Shown in pieces: positions 34,706-44,679 of a DNA stretch of 64,000 nt. Below the pieces are notes generated by a model. That model did not search any database. It was given only the letters and a program-made list of their open reading frames with translations, and was not told where the DNA came from. Origin of the DNA: Ophiura sarsii (Eukaryota > Echinodermata > Ophiuroidea > Amphilepidida > Ophiuridae); NCBI GenBank assembly GCA_035610835.1, contig CM069449.1, forward strand, positions 45,032,768 to 45,096,767. Reading direction: 5' to 3'. A program made the translations under genes and the position numbers. Within the stretch, counting starts at the first letter, position 1. The number at the start of each line of letters is the position of its first letter.

Positions 34706-35251
34706 ATTAAACAATTGAAACAAATTTTGCAGTACAGGTGCGATTTATAATTGGTCATATTAAACCATTGTGTAGTGTAATTCACTTTTTATAATACAAT
34801 ATAGATCAGTAAGCCTACCCTTCCCTTCCCTCCTTGAACACACTATACATGTTATGAAAAACCTAGACACATTATATGTACACGCATAGTACTAGACACT
34901 GTTTGGATCATGTATCATGTACATTTGTAATAAAACATGTGTTTCAGATATTAACTTATTTTATTATATCTTTTAAGTTCAATGTTTTTTTCCCAAAAAT
35001 GATGTAAGATTGGGGGTGGGGGGGGGGGGGCGAGGGGATGATGGGGTGACAGCTTATCGTTGCCTAACAAATGTGTGCACAGCTGAGGTTTTTCCTTATT
35101 TTAGGCCGTGTTAAAACAGCTAGATTGTTATGACTTCAAAAATCGTTTGCCAGACAGGAATTCATTTGATAAGAAAACAGAACCAGCCAGATTCTAAACA
35201 TCATGGGCAATGGGAGCAGATATTTGCCAGGAAACCTCGTTGGGTGCCCCT

Positions 35252-35373
35252 GCACTATCACTATCACTATCACTATCACTATCACTATCACTATCACTAT
35301 CACTATCACTATCACTATCACTATCACTATCACTATCACTATCACTATCACTATCACTATCACTATCACTATC
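35252..35373 (+). repeat. (TCACTA)n hexanucleotide microsatellite, about 20 copies
   Basis: Essentially perfect hexamer run. A decayed tract of the same hexamer continues at 35500-35570. Open frames on both strands (Ser-Asp, Val-Ile, Thr-Ile, His-Tyr) are artefacts. Confidence 0.98.
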
Positions 35374-35990
35374 AGTGACATAAAGATTCAAGTAAAGAGA
35401 ACTAAACTTTCTTCTTTCCCGAGAAACCACAATGGCATACCATTTACTATTATGTTTAATTATTAATGAACCATTCGGACCATCAACCAACCTCACGCTA
35501 TTACTATCACTATATCTAACCCTATCTAATAACTATCACCGTCACTATCACTATCACTATCACTGTCAATATCTTTATTCCAAGAAAACTAATACATATT
35601 TCATAATTCTGCTTTGTAAACGATGATTGTGACAATGATTTATTTTTCAAGCTGAAGAATCCATATAGGCCTTTGAAATGACCTTGAAAATACAGTTCTT
35701 GCTCCAAAATCAATATATTAAAAAAAAAAACACCTTTTAATCAACTCTTAGGTATCATGATTTTAAGGTACAATGTCTGAAGAATTCATTGACAAATGTT
35801 TAAAAACATTGAAATGATAGGGCCAAAAATGGATTTTGAATACTTCACCACGAACTGGTGGATTTTATACAGGTATAAAATTTGTGAAAGTCCCCAATTT
35901 TTTTTGATCATCCAACTTTGAATGCGTTTTGGAGTCTTACTCTTTATGGCCTGTTACACTGAGAATGAGAATACGAATCTGCATCCTTAC

Positions 35991-36190
35991 TTGAACCCCG
36001 TCTGTTCATTTTTTTTATATCTCCGTATTGTTTTGGTAATCCCAAAATAAATTCTCCGGGCCATAAGATATTCTGACCAGGCAGCCCATACATATTATCT
36101 CTTGGATCGTCGGAGGCCAGATATCGTGTGGTTACTGGATTCGATGATGCAAACAACGCTTCTTTCTTCCCTCCTAGTTCATACTTTCCT
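35991..36190 (-). CDS. DyP-type peroxidase, exon 4 (last one seen)
   Basis: On the minus strand the acceptor TATTTAACAG precedes a 200-bp exon that takes one base to complete the split Arg from exon 3. It reads GKYELGGKKEALFASSNPVT, then TRYLASDDPRDNMYGLPGQN and ILWPGEFILGLPKQYGD. The W-P-G-E-F-(I/V)-L-G-(Y/L)-P block is a conserved DyP-family segment downstream of GxxDG. The donor TCAA|GTAAGG leaves phase 1. The next exon, expected to hold the proximal haem-ligand His, was not found before the gap at 33145. Genomic truncation or its loss into the gap cannot be told apart. Confidence 0.85.
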
Positions 36191-36672
36191 CTGTTAAATA
36201 TAAGATCACAATATCTTGACTTCGTACAGGATGAGTCAGAAAGTGTCAGAGAAAGTTCAGCAGTATTTATATAAATTATAGGTCTATGAGGTCAGGATCA
36301 CTCAATTTGCTTGAATATTTATTGGCTGGTTCGTAATGCCCGGTATCTAATGCCCCGTTTTACCTATTGTGTAACCGAACGGGTTAAAGAAAAAGAAACG
36401 CCATATACATCAGTATTAATCTGCCCACTTAATTTTGAACTTGTAATCAATATATTCCGTATCGGTGCGTTACGCATTGATAACGGTAGCTACGTAAACA
36501 CCTGATCATCATATGAAGATATAATTGATATAGACCTTTAGACATATTTGTAAGCTGCATTTTTATATCTTATGTGCTACTTAAGACTATGAAATGTTGA
36601 ATGAAGATTGATAACGAAATATGGATACATTATGCAATTTCAAATGTTACAATTTGTGTATGATTTCGCAAA

Positions 36673-36840
36673 ATGCATTGCAGGCACGAGGAGATGTGAT
36701 CGGAGGATCGACTGTCGACTGTATGCAAGGGATGTTTAGGCGGGCTATTCAATCCTGATTACGCACAATTGCATTGCAGGCACAAGGAGTAGCAATCGGA
36801 GGTGTGTCGACTGTATGCAAGGGAGGTTTAGGTAAGCTAT
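36673..36840 (+). repeat. Two-copy ~93-bp tandem duplication
   Basis: GCATTGCAGGCAC(G/A)AGGAG followed by ATCGGAG and GTCGACTGTATGCAAGGGA appears twice in a row (about 36673-36747 and 36770-36838), within the intron between DyP exons 3 and 4. No coding frame is shared. Confidence 0.7.
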
Positions 36841-37326
36841 TCAATTCGGATCTCAAAGCTTCTCAATATGCATGCATTAGACGGAGCGTGCGTGTAACTG
36901 TGAGATTCGTCATAACATTTCGCACAATTTGATGGCAAATAGGTATCAAAATGTAGCTAACACAATTGTTCAAAGGTATATATCTATTATATTATCATAA
37001 TTTGATCACATTACCAGATCAGTAGCCAGTAATCCTGGCATTAATAGAGCCAATTCTCAGTGGTAGAATGGCTTCCTTATAGGCGAATATAGAACATTAA
37101 TGTCACACTACTGCACAAATCACTCTTTTCTTTACCCCAAGAATGATTTCCAGGAATCAGTGCACCGACGTTTCTATACCTCTGGTGATTCTACATGTCC
37201 ACCCAATCCAATTGTATTATTTGAATCAAAGAAACTGAACAGATTCCGTCTGGTGGTACATGTATTCGCACCGATTAAACAAGTTTAAACTAAACAAATA
37301 TTTTGTTTAGTATAAGAATTAGAATA

Positions 37327-38088
37327 CACTAGCAACCACAAGTCTTAGGACACTTTGTTATAGTGTCAAAATCATCCCAGATTTTACATTTGGACTGAAA
37401 TATTCCACATAAGTCGAACAAATGTGTTGCTGAATCTCATCTTATTAAAAGGTATGTGCCTTTGTTGAATCCCTATACAGGTTTCCCATTGAAAATAGCT
37501 CATGAATAATTAATCAAGCTCCTTATAGCCAATGCTATCCAATGGTAGGCAGTATGTCAATTTAGTTTCCGTTCAAAATAACCTTTGCAATTGTTTGTTA
37601 ATAGATTTACTCAATTGAAACTAATCCCAAGATTGTCCCTCGTCTTTACTCTTTCTCAGATTGTCTCTTTATTCTTCTTTGAAAAAAGAATATTTGGGAT
37701 GGAATTTTAAAAAGTTATATTTAATACCATGACTTTTATATTATAAATGGAAACCATCCGAATTACCAATACTTTCTCATTGCACCCACATGGAATTGAT
37801 ATCTACAAAGTTATATTCATTTCATCAATGCATTACTTAGAATTATTGTCAAGGGAATTTTACTCTTAACTTCACTAATATATCAAAGAGAACATTTTAC
37901 ATCACTGGATATTGTTATACATGTTTTCCCTGTAAAAGAATATCTCAAATGTGTTAAACAAAACGTATACGAATTGTTCATAGATTTGAAAACCGAGAAT
38001 ACCAACAACAAAAAGAACACGGTAGTTGGGTTCCAAGTGTTTTCTCATTTTAACATGCAAGGTGTCCTAAAACTTTTGGTTGCTAGTG
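37327..38088. mobile_element. 762-bp Tc1/mariner-type MITE, TSD TA
   Basis: The left terminus CACTAGCAACCACAAGTCTT with AGGACAC is mirrored by GTGTCCTAAAACTTTTGGTT with GCTAGTG. TA flanks both ends (37325-37326 and 38089-38090). It carries no transposase frame. It ends 41 bp from the 3' border of DyP exon 3, inside the following intron. Confidence 0.85.
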
Positions 38089-38129
38089 TACAAGGTCAGT
38101 TGTGTGTGTGTGAATCAATCAATAGATAC

Positions 38130-38305
38130 CTCACTCCAGGGTTACTGATGCCGTCCTTAAACCCAAAGTGATCATGCCCAGGAAAATCTTCCCGTCGTTT
38201 GCCGAACTGTGTATGCTTAATGACCGCTGGATTGCCAGTAGCCTCAAATCCTGCCTTCAGATAATCTATTTCTTCTTGTACCAAGCTCTGACGATCAGAC
38301 GCGAT
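38130..38305 (-). CDS. DyP-type peroxidase, exon 3 with GxxDG motif
   Basis: The 176-bp exon follows the acceptor TCCTTTTTTCCAG and ends GTGAG|GTATCT (phase 2). It starts IASDRQSLVQEEIDYLKAGF and contains GHDHFGFKDGISNPGV. HFGFKDGIS is the DyP signature GxxDG, whose Asp is the distal acid residue used in peroxide heterolysis. The preceding A-S-D strand and the E-x-x-x-F-G lead-in also fit the family. By my count the motif Asp is about residue 255 of the conceptual protein. All residues expected here are intact, so the gene does not look like a pseudogene in this region. Confidence 0.92.
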
Positions 38306-38516
38306 CTGGAAAAAAGGACATGCCGAATATAAGTCAGGTGTGAAACTAAAAAGAGTGTAGCAACAACAGTGCTAGAAGTCGAATATTATAGTCATGTACG
38401 ATGAAGGAACAGCGTTGCGCCATGTTTTGCGCTACGACATAATGTCGTAATTAAATTCACTGTTGCTAGAAAATAAAAGGTTATTTTTTCTCCTTTTTTC
38501 TATGCAATTCACACAC

Positions 38517-38747
38517 TTAACACGTATGCAGACGACATTTCAAAATTTCACAAAATGTTTCAAAAATGTCAAAATCATTGATTGTCATTACCATATTTGG
38601 AATCACTATGAGAAATGCATTAAAATAAGTACAAACTTGCCTAGTATTGGTTCAGTAATCCTTGAGATAGACTTTGACATTTGGGAAAGGTTTCTAAAAA
38701 TTCTGTTTTGTATATGGTAAAACTAATACCCGCGTGGAAAGTGTCAA
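38517..38747. mobile_element. TTAA-flanked MITE family, copy 1
   Basis: It begins TTAACACGTATGCAGACGAC and ends CCGCGTGGAAAGTGTCAA. The body matches 49911-50156 over essentially its whole length (for example TTTGGAATCAC(T/C)ATGA). The right TTAA is mutated to TCAA. It lies in the intron between DyP exons 2 and 3. Confidence 0.8.
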
Positions 38748-39308
38748 ATAGGAAAAGAGCTGCAGTTGCCCGCTTCAGTGATTTTTATCTTTATATGGGT
38801 ACGCCGGTTGGTTCCCAAGGTAGGGAATCCTAGGAACCCACCCTTATCATCTAAATAACGCTTCGGTGGACTTTAAAAAGTTGTTTAACAATGCTGCCGA
38901 CCTATTTCCTTCCCAAATGAAGTCAAAACTTTCATAAATCTGTTGCGTTGCTGAATATTTGCCGATCCGGCGCAGATCCACCCACTAATGCAAAACGTAT
39001 GGCACAGCGCGGCGCAGTTTCATGCGCAAGTGCTTGCGTTGCAGTTTTAATTAGCATGATTAGTATGGAATATCACAATAACAATTCGCGCCGGATTTTG
39101 GATTTGGGGACCAGAGCAACCTCTAGGTCTGTATGCACAAAGCAACTTAGATCTGGTCTAACTTTAAACCTGGTCTAAATGACGAATATTCCTCCCCGAT
39201 AGGATTTTTTTATGCTTTGATGAGCTCATTCTACATTATTAATTTTACGTCACGACACTTAGACCAGGGGTGTGTCACTCAGCCACTCGGAAGCCACTTT
39301 TAAATTAA

Positions 39309-39698
39309 AATTTGGTCAGCATAGAATTGGTGGCGCTATACCGATCAGGCGTGATTGTAGCAGACGACGCGACGCTGGCCACGCGTCTCTCACACAACCC
39401 AATATGGTAACGGGAGTGCACCATTTTGAAATATTTTTAACAGTCATCGCCCGGTTAATGAAAATAATTTAACAAATAGCATTTACAATGGAGTTGGTTA
39501 GCCAACTTCAAAGGTTTTGGATTGGAAACAAATTCTTCTAATTTTTCAAAATGCCGGGTCAAAATGACAAGATTAACATTCGCGATTACGTGTAGTATTC
39601 CAATACGAATTCAAAATATATATAGGTTTCGCGTGGCCACCGTCGTCTGTGTAAATATACCGCGTGAACAGCGCCACCAATTCTATGCTGACCAAATA
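39309..39698. mobile_element. ~390-bp TIR element (TTTGGTCAGCATAGAATTGG termini)
   Basis: TTTGGTCAGCATAGAATTGG at 39311 pairs with CCAATTCTATGCTGACCAAA at the right end. Further arm matches include GGCCACGCG/CGCGTGGCC and CAGACGACG. The ORF starting at 39522 overlaps the right arm and is not a gene. Confidence 0.78.
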
Positions 39699-39986
39699 AT
39701 GACGTCAAACGCGTCATACGCCGGTCACCGACGCATTCCGGACGATTACCCTAATTTATGTAAATATGCAAAAGGGACCGTTTTCGCTACGTACATCAGT
39801 ATAGGACTTTACCATCCCAAAATGAATAGTATCCCTGCTTAGACCTCAAAAGGTTAACGTGGAAGCAAATACTGATGTGTAACCCTGTATCCATTTGTAA
39901 AGGGACTCGTGCCCGATTTGGCGTGTATTCACTGTTGACGGCTTAAGTTGTGGCAATTAATGGTATTCATATAATTAGACACATAC

Positions 39987-40048
39987 CTGAATAAGGATGT
40001 CGGGATTTCCATCAGCTCCAACTACCCAGTTTTTCGATGCTCCGATAC
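39987..40048 (-). CDS. DyP-type peroxidase, exon 2
   Basis: A 62-bp exon lies between TTTATCAATAG and CAG|GTATGT on the minus strand. Two bases complete the Gly split from exon 1, giving GIGASKNWVVGADGNPDILI and Gln, and it ends in phase 0. In DyP proteins this region (WV.GADGNPDIL.QIASD) leads from the middle of the N-terminal ferredoxin-like half into the D-x-x-x-L helix encoded at the start of exon 3. The exon is too short to identify alone; identification rests on phase and context. Confidence 0.82.
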
Positions 40049-40362
40049 CTATTGATAAACAATCACTTTTGTCAGAATGTTTATATTCATGATAGTCGAA
40101 CAGAACTTTTGCCAACATAATTTATTTCACTTTTATGCATAAACTTAAAATAAATTATCGTTATAAAGAATATGTTAGTTTAAACACAGATGGTGGAAAC
40201 AAAAGCAGGTCTCCTGTCAAATTATCATCTTGTTTCAATCTGAATTCTTATGAGAATTACCATGATTATCGAACTCATAGCTCTACCAAAGTCCAACAAG
40301 CCATCCCAAAAGTCTACTTTCTTCCAAAAGACCCACGGTCTTTGAGGAGAAGTCTATAGTTC

Positions 40363-40537
40363 CAGTGGCGTACCCAGGGGGAGAGCCAGCCCCCCCCCCC
40401 CCCCCCCCCCCCTACCATGGAATATCCCCGTCGGTAAACCTGAGCCTCCGTCGGTAGATTTGCGATTTAGACCATGCGATTTTTTTCTGCCGGTTTTGTG
40501 GACAACCTCATCTCTACCCCAGCTGGGTACGCCACTG
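40363..40537. mobile_element. 175-bp hAT-type MITE with 8-bp TSD
   Basis: Termini CAGTGGCGTACCCAG and CTGGGTACGCCACTG are perfect 15-bp inverted repeats. The 8-bp duplication TATAGTTC flanks them (40355-40362 and 40538-40545). A C run of about 22 lies inside. It sits in the first intron of the DyP gene. Confidence 0.95.
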
Positions 40538-41194
40538 TATAGTTCAATCAGTTCTAAATGGGCGAGAAATATGCGGTTTTTATCTATCCACGCGCAAAGG
40601 TAATCCAAGTTTACGCGCGCGATTTTGGCTTAAACAAGCGTCACTCATACGATGACACTGCGCGCGTTGCGCCATGAGCGTTTTGCGCACGCACGCTCTT
40701 CTGAATTCGCTAACTTTGGAACTGACTGAACTATGCAATAGAAACCTTAATCTTAAACATTCGTATCTCTAATGCTCCTTTGAAGCCTACTCATACTTTA
40801 TCAATTGGTAAAATACGGGCTGCGGAAAACAGTTCATAATACCCGCCACAAGTTTGCATCACTTTGGGCGATTTAAAGTGGGACACCCTTCTCCAACAAT
40901 GGCGGCCAGTGAAGTGTAGGAATGCATAAAACGGATTTTATATACAGATGGGGTGGCATGTGACGTCATGTCGGGCATTTGGTCGGCAGTAAGTTGCCAT
41001 TGTTCTTTGAGCGGCGGTATGCGCGCGCATCCCGGTGTTTTGTTTAGGACCCGTGCTTGTAAAACTCGCGCCAAAGCATTTAAAGGGCAATAAGGCACGA
41101 CAGTGTTGTTGCTTTTGTTGATACACATTGCTGTCACCCAATCCATACCAGTTTACCAGGATATTATATGAGTTTATGTCTACATTTCTCTTAC

Positions 41195-41744
41195 CTTTAC
41201 TTGGGTCTTGAAGATAAGCCGATCGAGCTGTCATGCCGTGCTTGAAGGCCACGTGATTGGCACTAGGCTTGTAGAATTGTTGCACCTCCTCCTGAGGAGC
41301 TAACTTCAGCAGAGCGTTGTAGGAAAACGAGATATTAGTACACGTGTGGATCATAGTTGTTGGCTTAACACCGCCTCTGTACTCGCGGTTTGATCTAAAC
41401 ATGTTCCGGAACTTGATGACATCTCTGGCGGAGGTAATCTGTGGAATGACGTAGTTATTCAGCCAGTTCTTAGTTTTTTTGTCGTCAACTATGTCGATGG
41501 CCAGAATGGCTAAGTAGGGCTTATTGAAACCAACCAAACAGTCTCCCTGGATATCATCGATGTCCAAAAGTAGTTCACCAGGCTCGTCATCTTGTACCTG
41601 ATGGGCGAAGAGCCTAGACCGAACCAAATGTTTTTTATACTGGAGAAAAGGTCTCTTGAATGAAGGCGCAGCTATTATGTAACAAAAATATAACACAATA
41701 AAGCAGTTGTTTACTATGGAAGCTGACAAATTATTTTCTTCCAT
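41195..41744 (-). CDS. DyP-type peroxidase, exon 1 with signal peptide
   Basis: This is the first coding exon of a haem-dependent dye-decolourising-type peroxidase, spanning 41744 down to at least 35991 over four exons. It starts at ATG 41744. The hydrophobic stretch NCFIVLYFCYIIAA at residues 13-26 looks like a secretion signal or anchor. The segment DIDDIQGDCLVGFNKPYLA at about residue 60 is the typical DyP N-terminal D-I-Q-G-(D/N) start of the first ferredoxin-like domain. ITSARDVIKFRNMFRS and YNALLKLAP also fit. The donor AAAG|GTAAGAG leaves phase 1. The enzyme would use H2O2 to oxidise large or phenolic substrates, probably outside the cell. Translation beyond 41195 in this frame is intron. 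Confidence 0.9.
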
Positions 41745-41794
41745 CTTTTCTAACTTTCATTTCATTCAGCCAGCATGCTTATACATGTATAAGC

Positions 41795-41908
41795 TTTTTC
41801 AGCCTGGCCCGAGCATTTTGCTTGAGCCTGGTCCTTTCAGGACCCAAGCGTGTGTCCGTACGGACCGACCGTGTAAACAAACAAACGAACAAACAAACAA
41901 ACCCGTTT
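41795..41908 (+). repeat. SINE-like 3' module ending in (AAAC)n, copy 1
   Basis: CCGAGCATTTTGCTTGAGCC followed by GGACCCAAGCGTGTGTCCGT and ACGGACCGACCGTGT ends in AAACAAACAAACGAAC repeats. It recurs at 55240-55320 (A-rich tail) and partly at 62232-62295 (AAAC tail). GTCCGTACGGAC is a 12-bp palindrome. Confidence 0.65.
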
Positions 41909-42356
41909 TGCATTAAATCATACTGCAGTTAATTTTAATACCATTTATATTACCAAGATTTGTTGAAACACCGTCACCCAATATCTGATCTGATTTATTC
42001 AATTTGTCCATTGTGTGTATGTTTTAGCTTGTATTATGAGTACAGCAATGTTCAAATGACGATGGCCACGTGATTCCCTTATCGTCCCCACATCTCATTC
42101 CAAGTTGATGTCCATGTCTTGCCTGCCTTGTCTGAATTGTGGTTACGTGGCTCAGTTAACATAATATTAATTTCTTCAGCAAGAACTTTTAACGCAAAAG
42201 TTATGAACTTGTTGATGTGCATGCACAATAAAGCACTAAGGAACTGACAATTATGCCTCAATATTACAAAGGCAAGCTGTCGATAGAATACATTCAAATG
42301 CCATCGCATGTAGCCAGGGGAGCTTATAAATCGTTGTTCCTACTCCTTGGCACAAC

Positions 42357-43110
42357 CAAAGACATTACAGAGTCTCTGTGCATGCAGGGTGTATCAGAAT
42401 GATATATACCGGGTTTCAAAAAAACATAAAAAATATAAAACAAATAGTGTTTCAAATTTAAACACTTGCGATGATGGTAAAAATGTTTCCTACTTATTCT
42501 GTTAATTTCAATGAGATATCTCTTTATGTTCCGCTGTGGCAAGACATAATCGAAAATCGATTAAAAACGTATTTTCATATTTTGGCTCACATAATTCATC
42601 TTTACATCTATTCTCCCTAGCACTCCAGCATTTCAAACAATAAATCCCACACCTCATAAGTTATATTCAAAAATCCCGCCAAAGAAAGGAAGGTTAAAAC
42701 CACTTAAGCTAAACAAATCCTGCCCTATTCAATCAAAGCTTTGTGTTCTATGCACACAACAATCGATTGTTATCAAAAAGCTAATTAAAATAAGAAGAGG
42801 GTGCAATAATAATGCGAATAACATTTCAGAAATAATTTAATGTTTAAAAGGGTTAGTAACTTAATAGATTTTCATAATGGATCATTTCGACAAAAACTTG
42901 AAATCTAATATCCTTACAAAAAAGTCTGTATTTTCCATCAAAAATGTCAGATTTTCAAAATCTAAAATTCCTAAGAGAGCTGGGCGTTTGCGCAAGATAA
43001 ATATGAAAAACGATTTGAACAATATCGATAAAGTTTATACCGAAAAAAAATCGTATTACCTCGGTATAGATCATTCTGATACACCCTGTACTGTGATGTC
43101 TTTGGTATAA
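42357..43110. repeat. ~50-bp inverted pair (ATCATTCTGATACACCCTG)
   Basis: TCATTCTGATACACCCTG with ATGTCTTTGGT is found on the plus strand at about 43067-43108 and on the minus strand at about 42357-42415. Both are followed by different DNA. They could be termini of an element of about 750 bp, but the arms are imperfect and no target duplication is clear. Confidence 0.5.
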
Positions 43111-43438
43111 TAATTGCAGAGAGTAATCACTCATCTATTACACAGCATTGTCCAAAATTCAATTTGAATAGCGCCATCGCGCGACTACACTCGGTAAACC
43201 ATAATTCAGTTTACTGCGATATAAGACTTACTACTGTCCAAATGCAACGGCCACTTACAAATTATGGCGCAATAAGAAACCTGCACTTAGTGATACTGTA
43301 AATTAAAATTAAAAAAGTATATGGTCGAATCCAACGAAAAGTGTACATGTGATGTTCAGGCCTATAATAAAATAATCTATATCTTGACTATTTTATTTTT
43401 GTGTTATACGTATCCGCCTCGATGAGACGCTTCGCGCC

Positions 43439-44225
43439 AGCGTTCGAAATAGCGGCCATCCGGTCATCCGAAATAACCAAATCTACCGGCGGATGACCAG
43501 TTTCTCTTGGCCGATCATCCGGCGGATGACCAAAATGATGGGAGATAAAAGTGAAGAAGAGGATCACCAGGATGCATTAGAGGCTATAGACATGGCCGTC
43601 CTATTAAGAGACGCACTGAAAGAACAAGTTATGGTCCAGAATGAACCAGACCTAGAAGATGCAAATGAGGATGACACTGACACAGCTGACGACACCGACC
43701 CTGCAGCTGCAGTTGTGGAACTTGAGGCTGAGTCAGATGAGGATGACCTGGATTCAGATCCAATGAAGTCGGGAGATAAGAGTGAAGAAGAGGATCATCC
43801 GGATGCATTAGAAGTTGCAAATGAGGATGACACTGACACAGCGGACGACACCGACCATGCAGTTGTGAAACTTGATGCTGAGTCAGATGAGGATGACCTG
43901 GATACAGATCCAATGGAGTCGGGAGATACGAGTGAAGAAGAGGATCATCAGGATGCATTTCAGAGCTTACAGCTGGTCGTCCTATTGAGAGACGTACTGA
44001 AAGAACGTGCCGACTAGAACAGTCGTCATTGTATGTTTATAATATATATTAAACAATATATATACATATAATATGTGTATATAATTATGAAGACGCGCTT
44101 AAAAATGTGATTTTTGAGCTTTGCCACTGAAAAAATGCGGATAACCAAAAATATTGGCGGATGACCAAAATCCCAACCTAGGTTATCCGGTGGATAACCA
44201 ATTTATTTTTCTTATTTCGAACGCT
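43439..44225 (+). mobile_element. 787-bp TIR transposon with 10-bp TSD carrying an intact ORF
   Basis: The termini AGCGTTCGAAATAG and CTTATTTCGAACGCT are inverted. The 10-bp duplication GCTTCGCGCC flanks them (43429-43438 and 44226-44235). The related sequence at 50229-50380 has a single GGTTCGCGCC (50342-50351) joined directly to ATATATAATATGAC, an empty site. Sub-terminal GG(T/A)(C/T)ATCCG / CGGATGACC motifs recur in both orientations within 100 bp of each end, as expected for transposase-binding sites. TSD lengths of 9-11 bp are best known from Mutator-like elements. There is no transposase, so the element is non-autonomous. Confidence 0.88.
43493..44017 (+). CDS. Acidic repeat protein encoded within the 787-bp transposon
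   Basis: A single uninterrupted frame of up to 174 codons fills the middle of the element. The better start may be 43529 (MTKMMGDKSEEEDHQDALEA), because the first codons overlap the sub-terminal repeats. Two and a half repeats of about 50 residues carry SGDKSEEEDH, ANEDDTDTADDTD and AESDEDDLDSDPM. LLRDALKE/LLRDVLKE blocks at both ends look like short amphipathic helices. The protein is very acidic, with no transmembrane segment and no known domain. Conservation of the reading frame over near-identical repeats might reflect selection, or simply recent tandem duplication with lengths divisible by three. It could be a captured host fragment, as in Pack-MULEs. Confidence 0.55.
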   Translation: MTSFSWPIIRRMTKMMGDKSEEEDHQDALEAIDMAVLLRDALKEQVMVQNEPDLEDANEDDTDTADDTDPAAAVVELEAESDEDDLDSDPMKSGDKSEEEDHPDALEVANEDDTDTADDTDHAVVKLDAESDEDDLDTDPMESGDTSEEEDHQDAFQSLQLVVLLRDVLKERAD

Positions 44226-44679
44226 GCTTCGCGCCATATATAATATGACTAACTTCTATGCACAATTGGGCGTATGCGAGCAATAAACCTGCTATTTTTC
44301 ACCCTTTTTACAAAATAGTTGTTAAGGTTTTATTTTAGACATATAACCGTTTAGATGAAAACGAGCTTAAGCGGAAATAATTTTACCTGTTTGATTGGTG
44401 GATATCTCAAGAATGCCTCTTGTAATTTGTGTTACTTTTGATCAATCCCCTGAATTGTTGTGATTTTTTTGGCTGTGGTAAGTTTTGACGTTACCTACCA
44501 ATACATGTTTTGTTAAATCTCACTTTCGGGGAAGAATTCGCCTGAGGTAGTGTAATTTGTGCTGTAAGGATACCTAAATATGTTAAATACTTAAATGCAT
44601 TGTCAACATTCAAGTCGATTTTTTGATAAAGCTGTTAGAAATTTTAAAAGCGGAAACGATCGGTTTGGTAAAAAAAATG

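Noticed and set aside
35130..35496. Four overlapping ORFs with Ser-Asp, Thr-Ile, His-Tyr and Val-Ile repeats
   Set aside because: All derive from the (TCACTA)n microsatellite on both strands.
39522..39842. 106-codon ORF
   Set aside because: It overlaps the right arm of the inverted-repeat element at 39309-39698, so the frame is transposon-derived chance.
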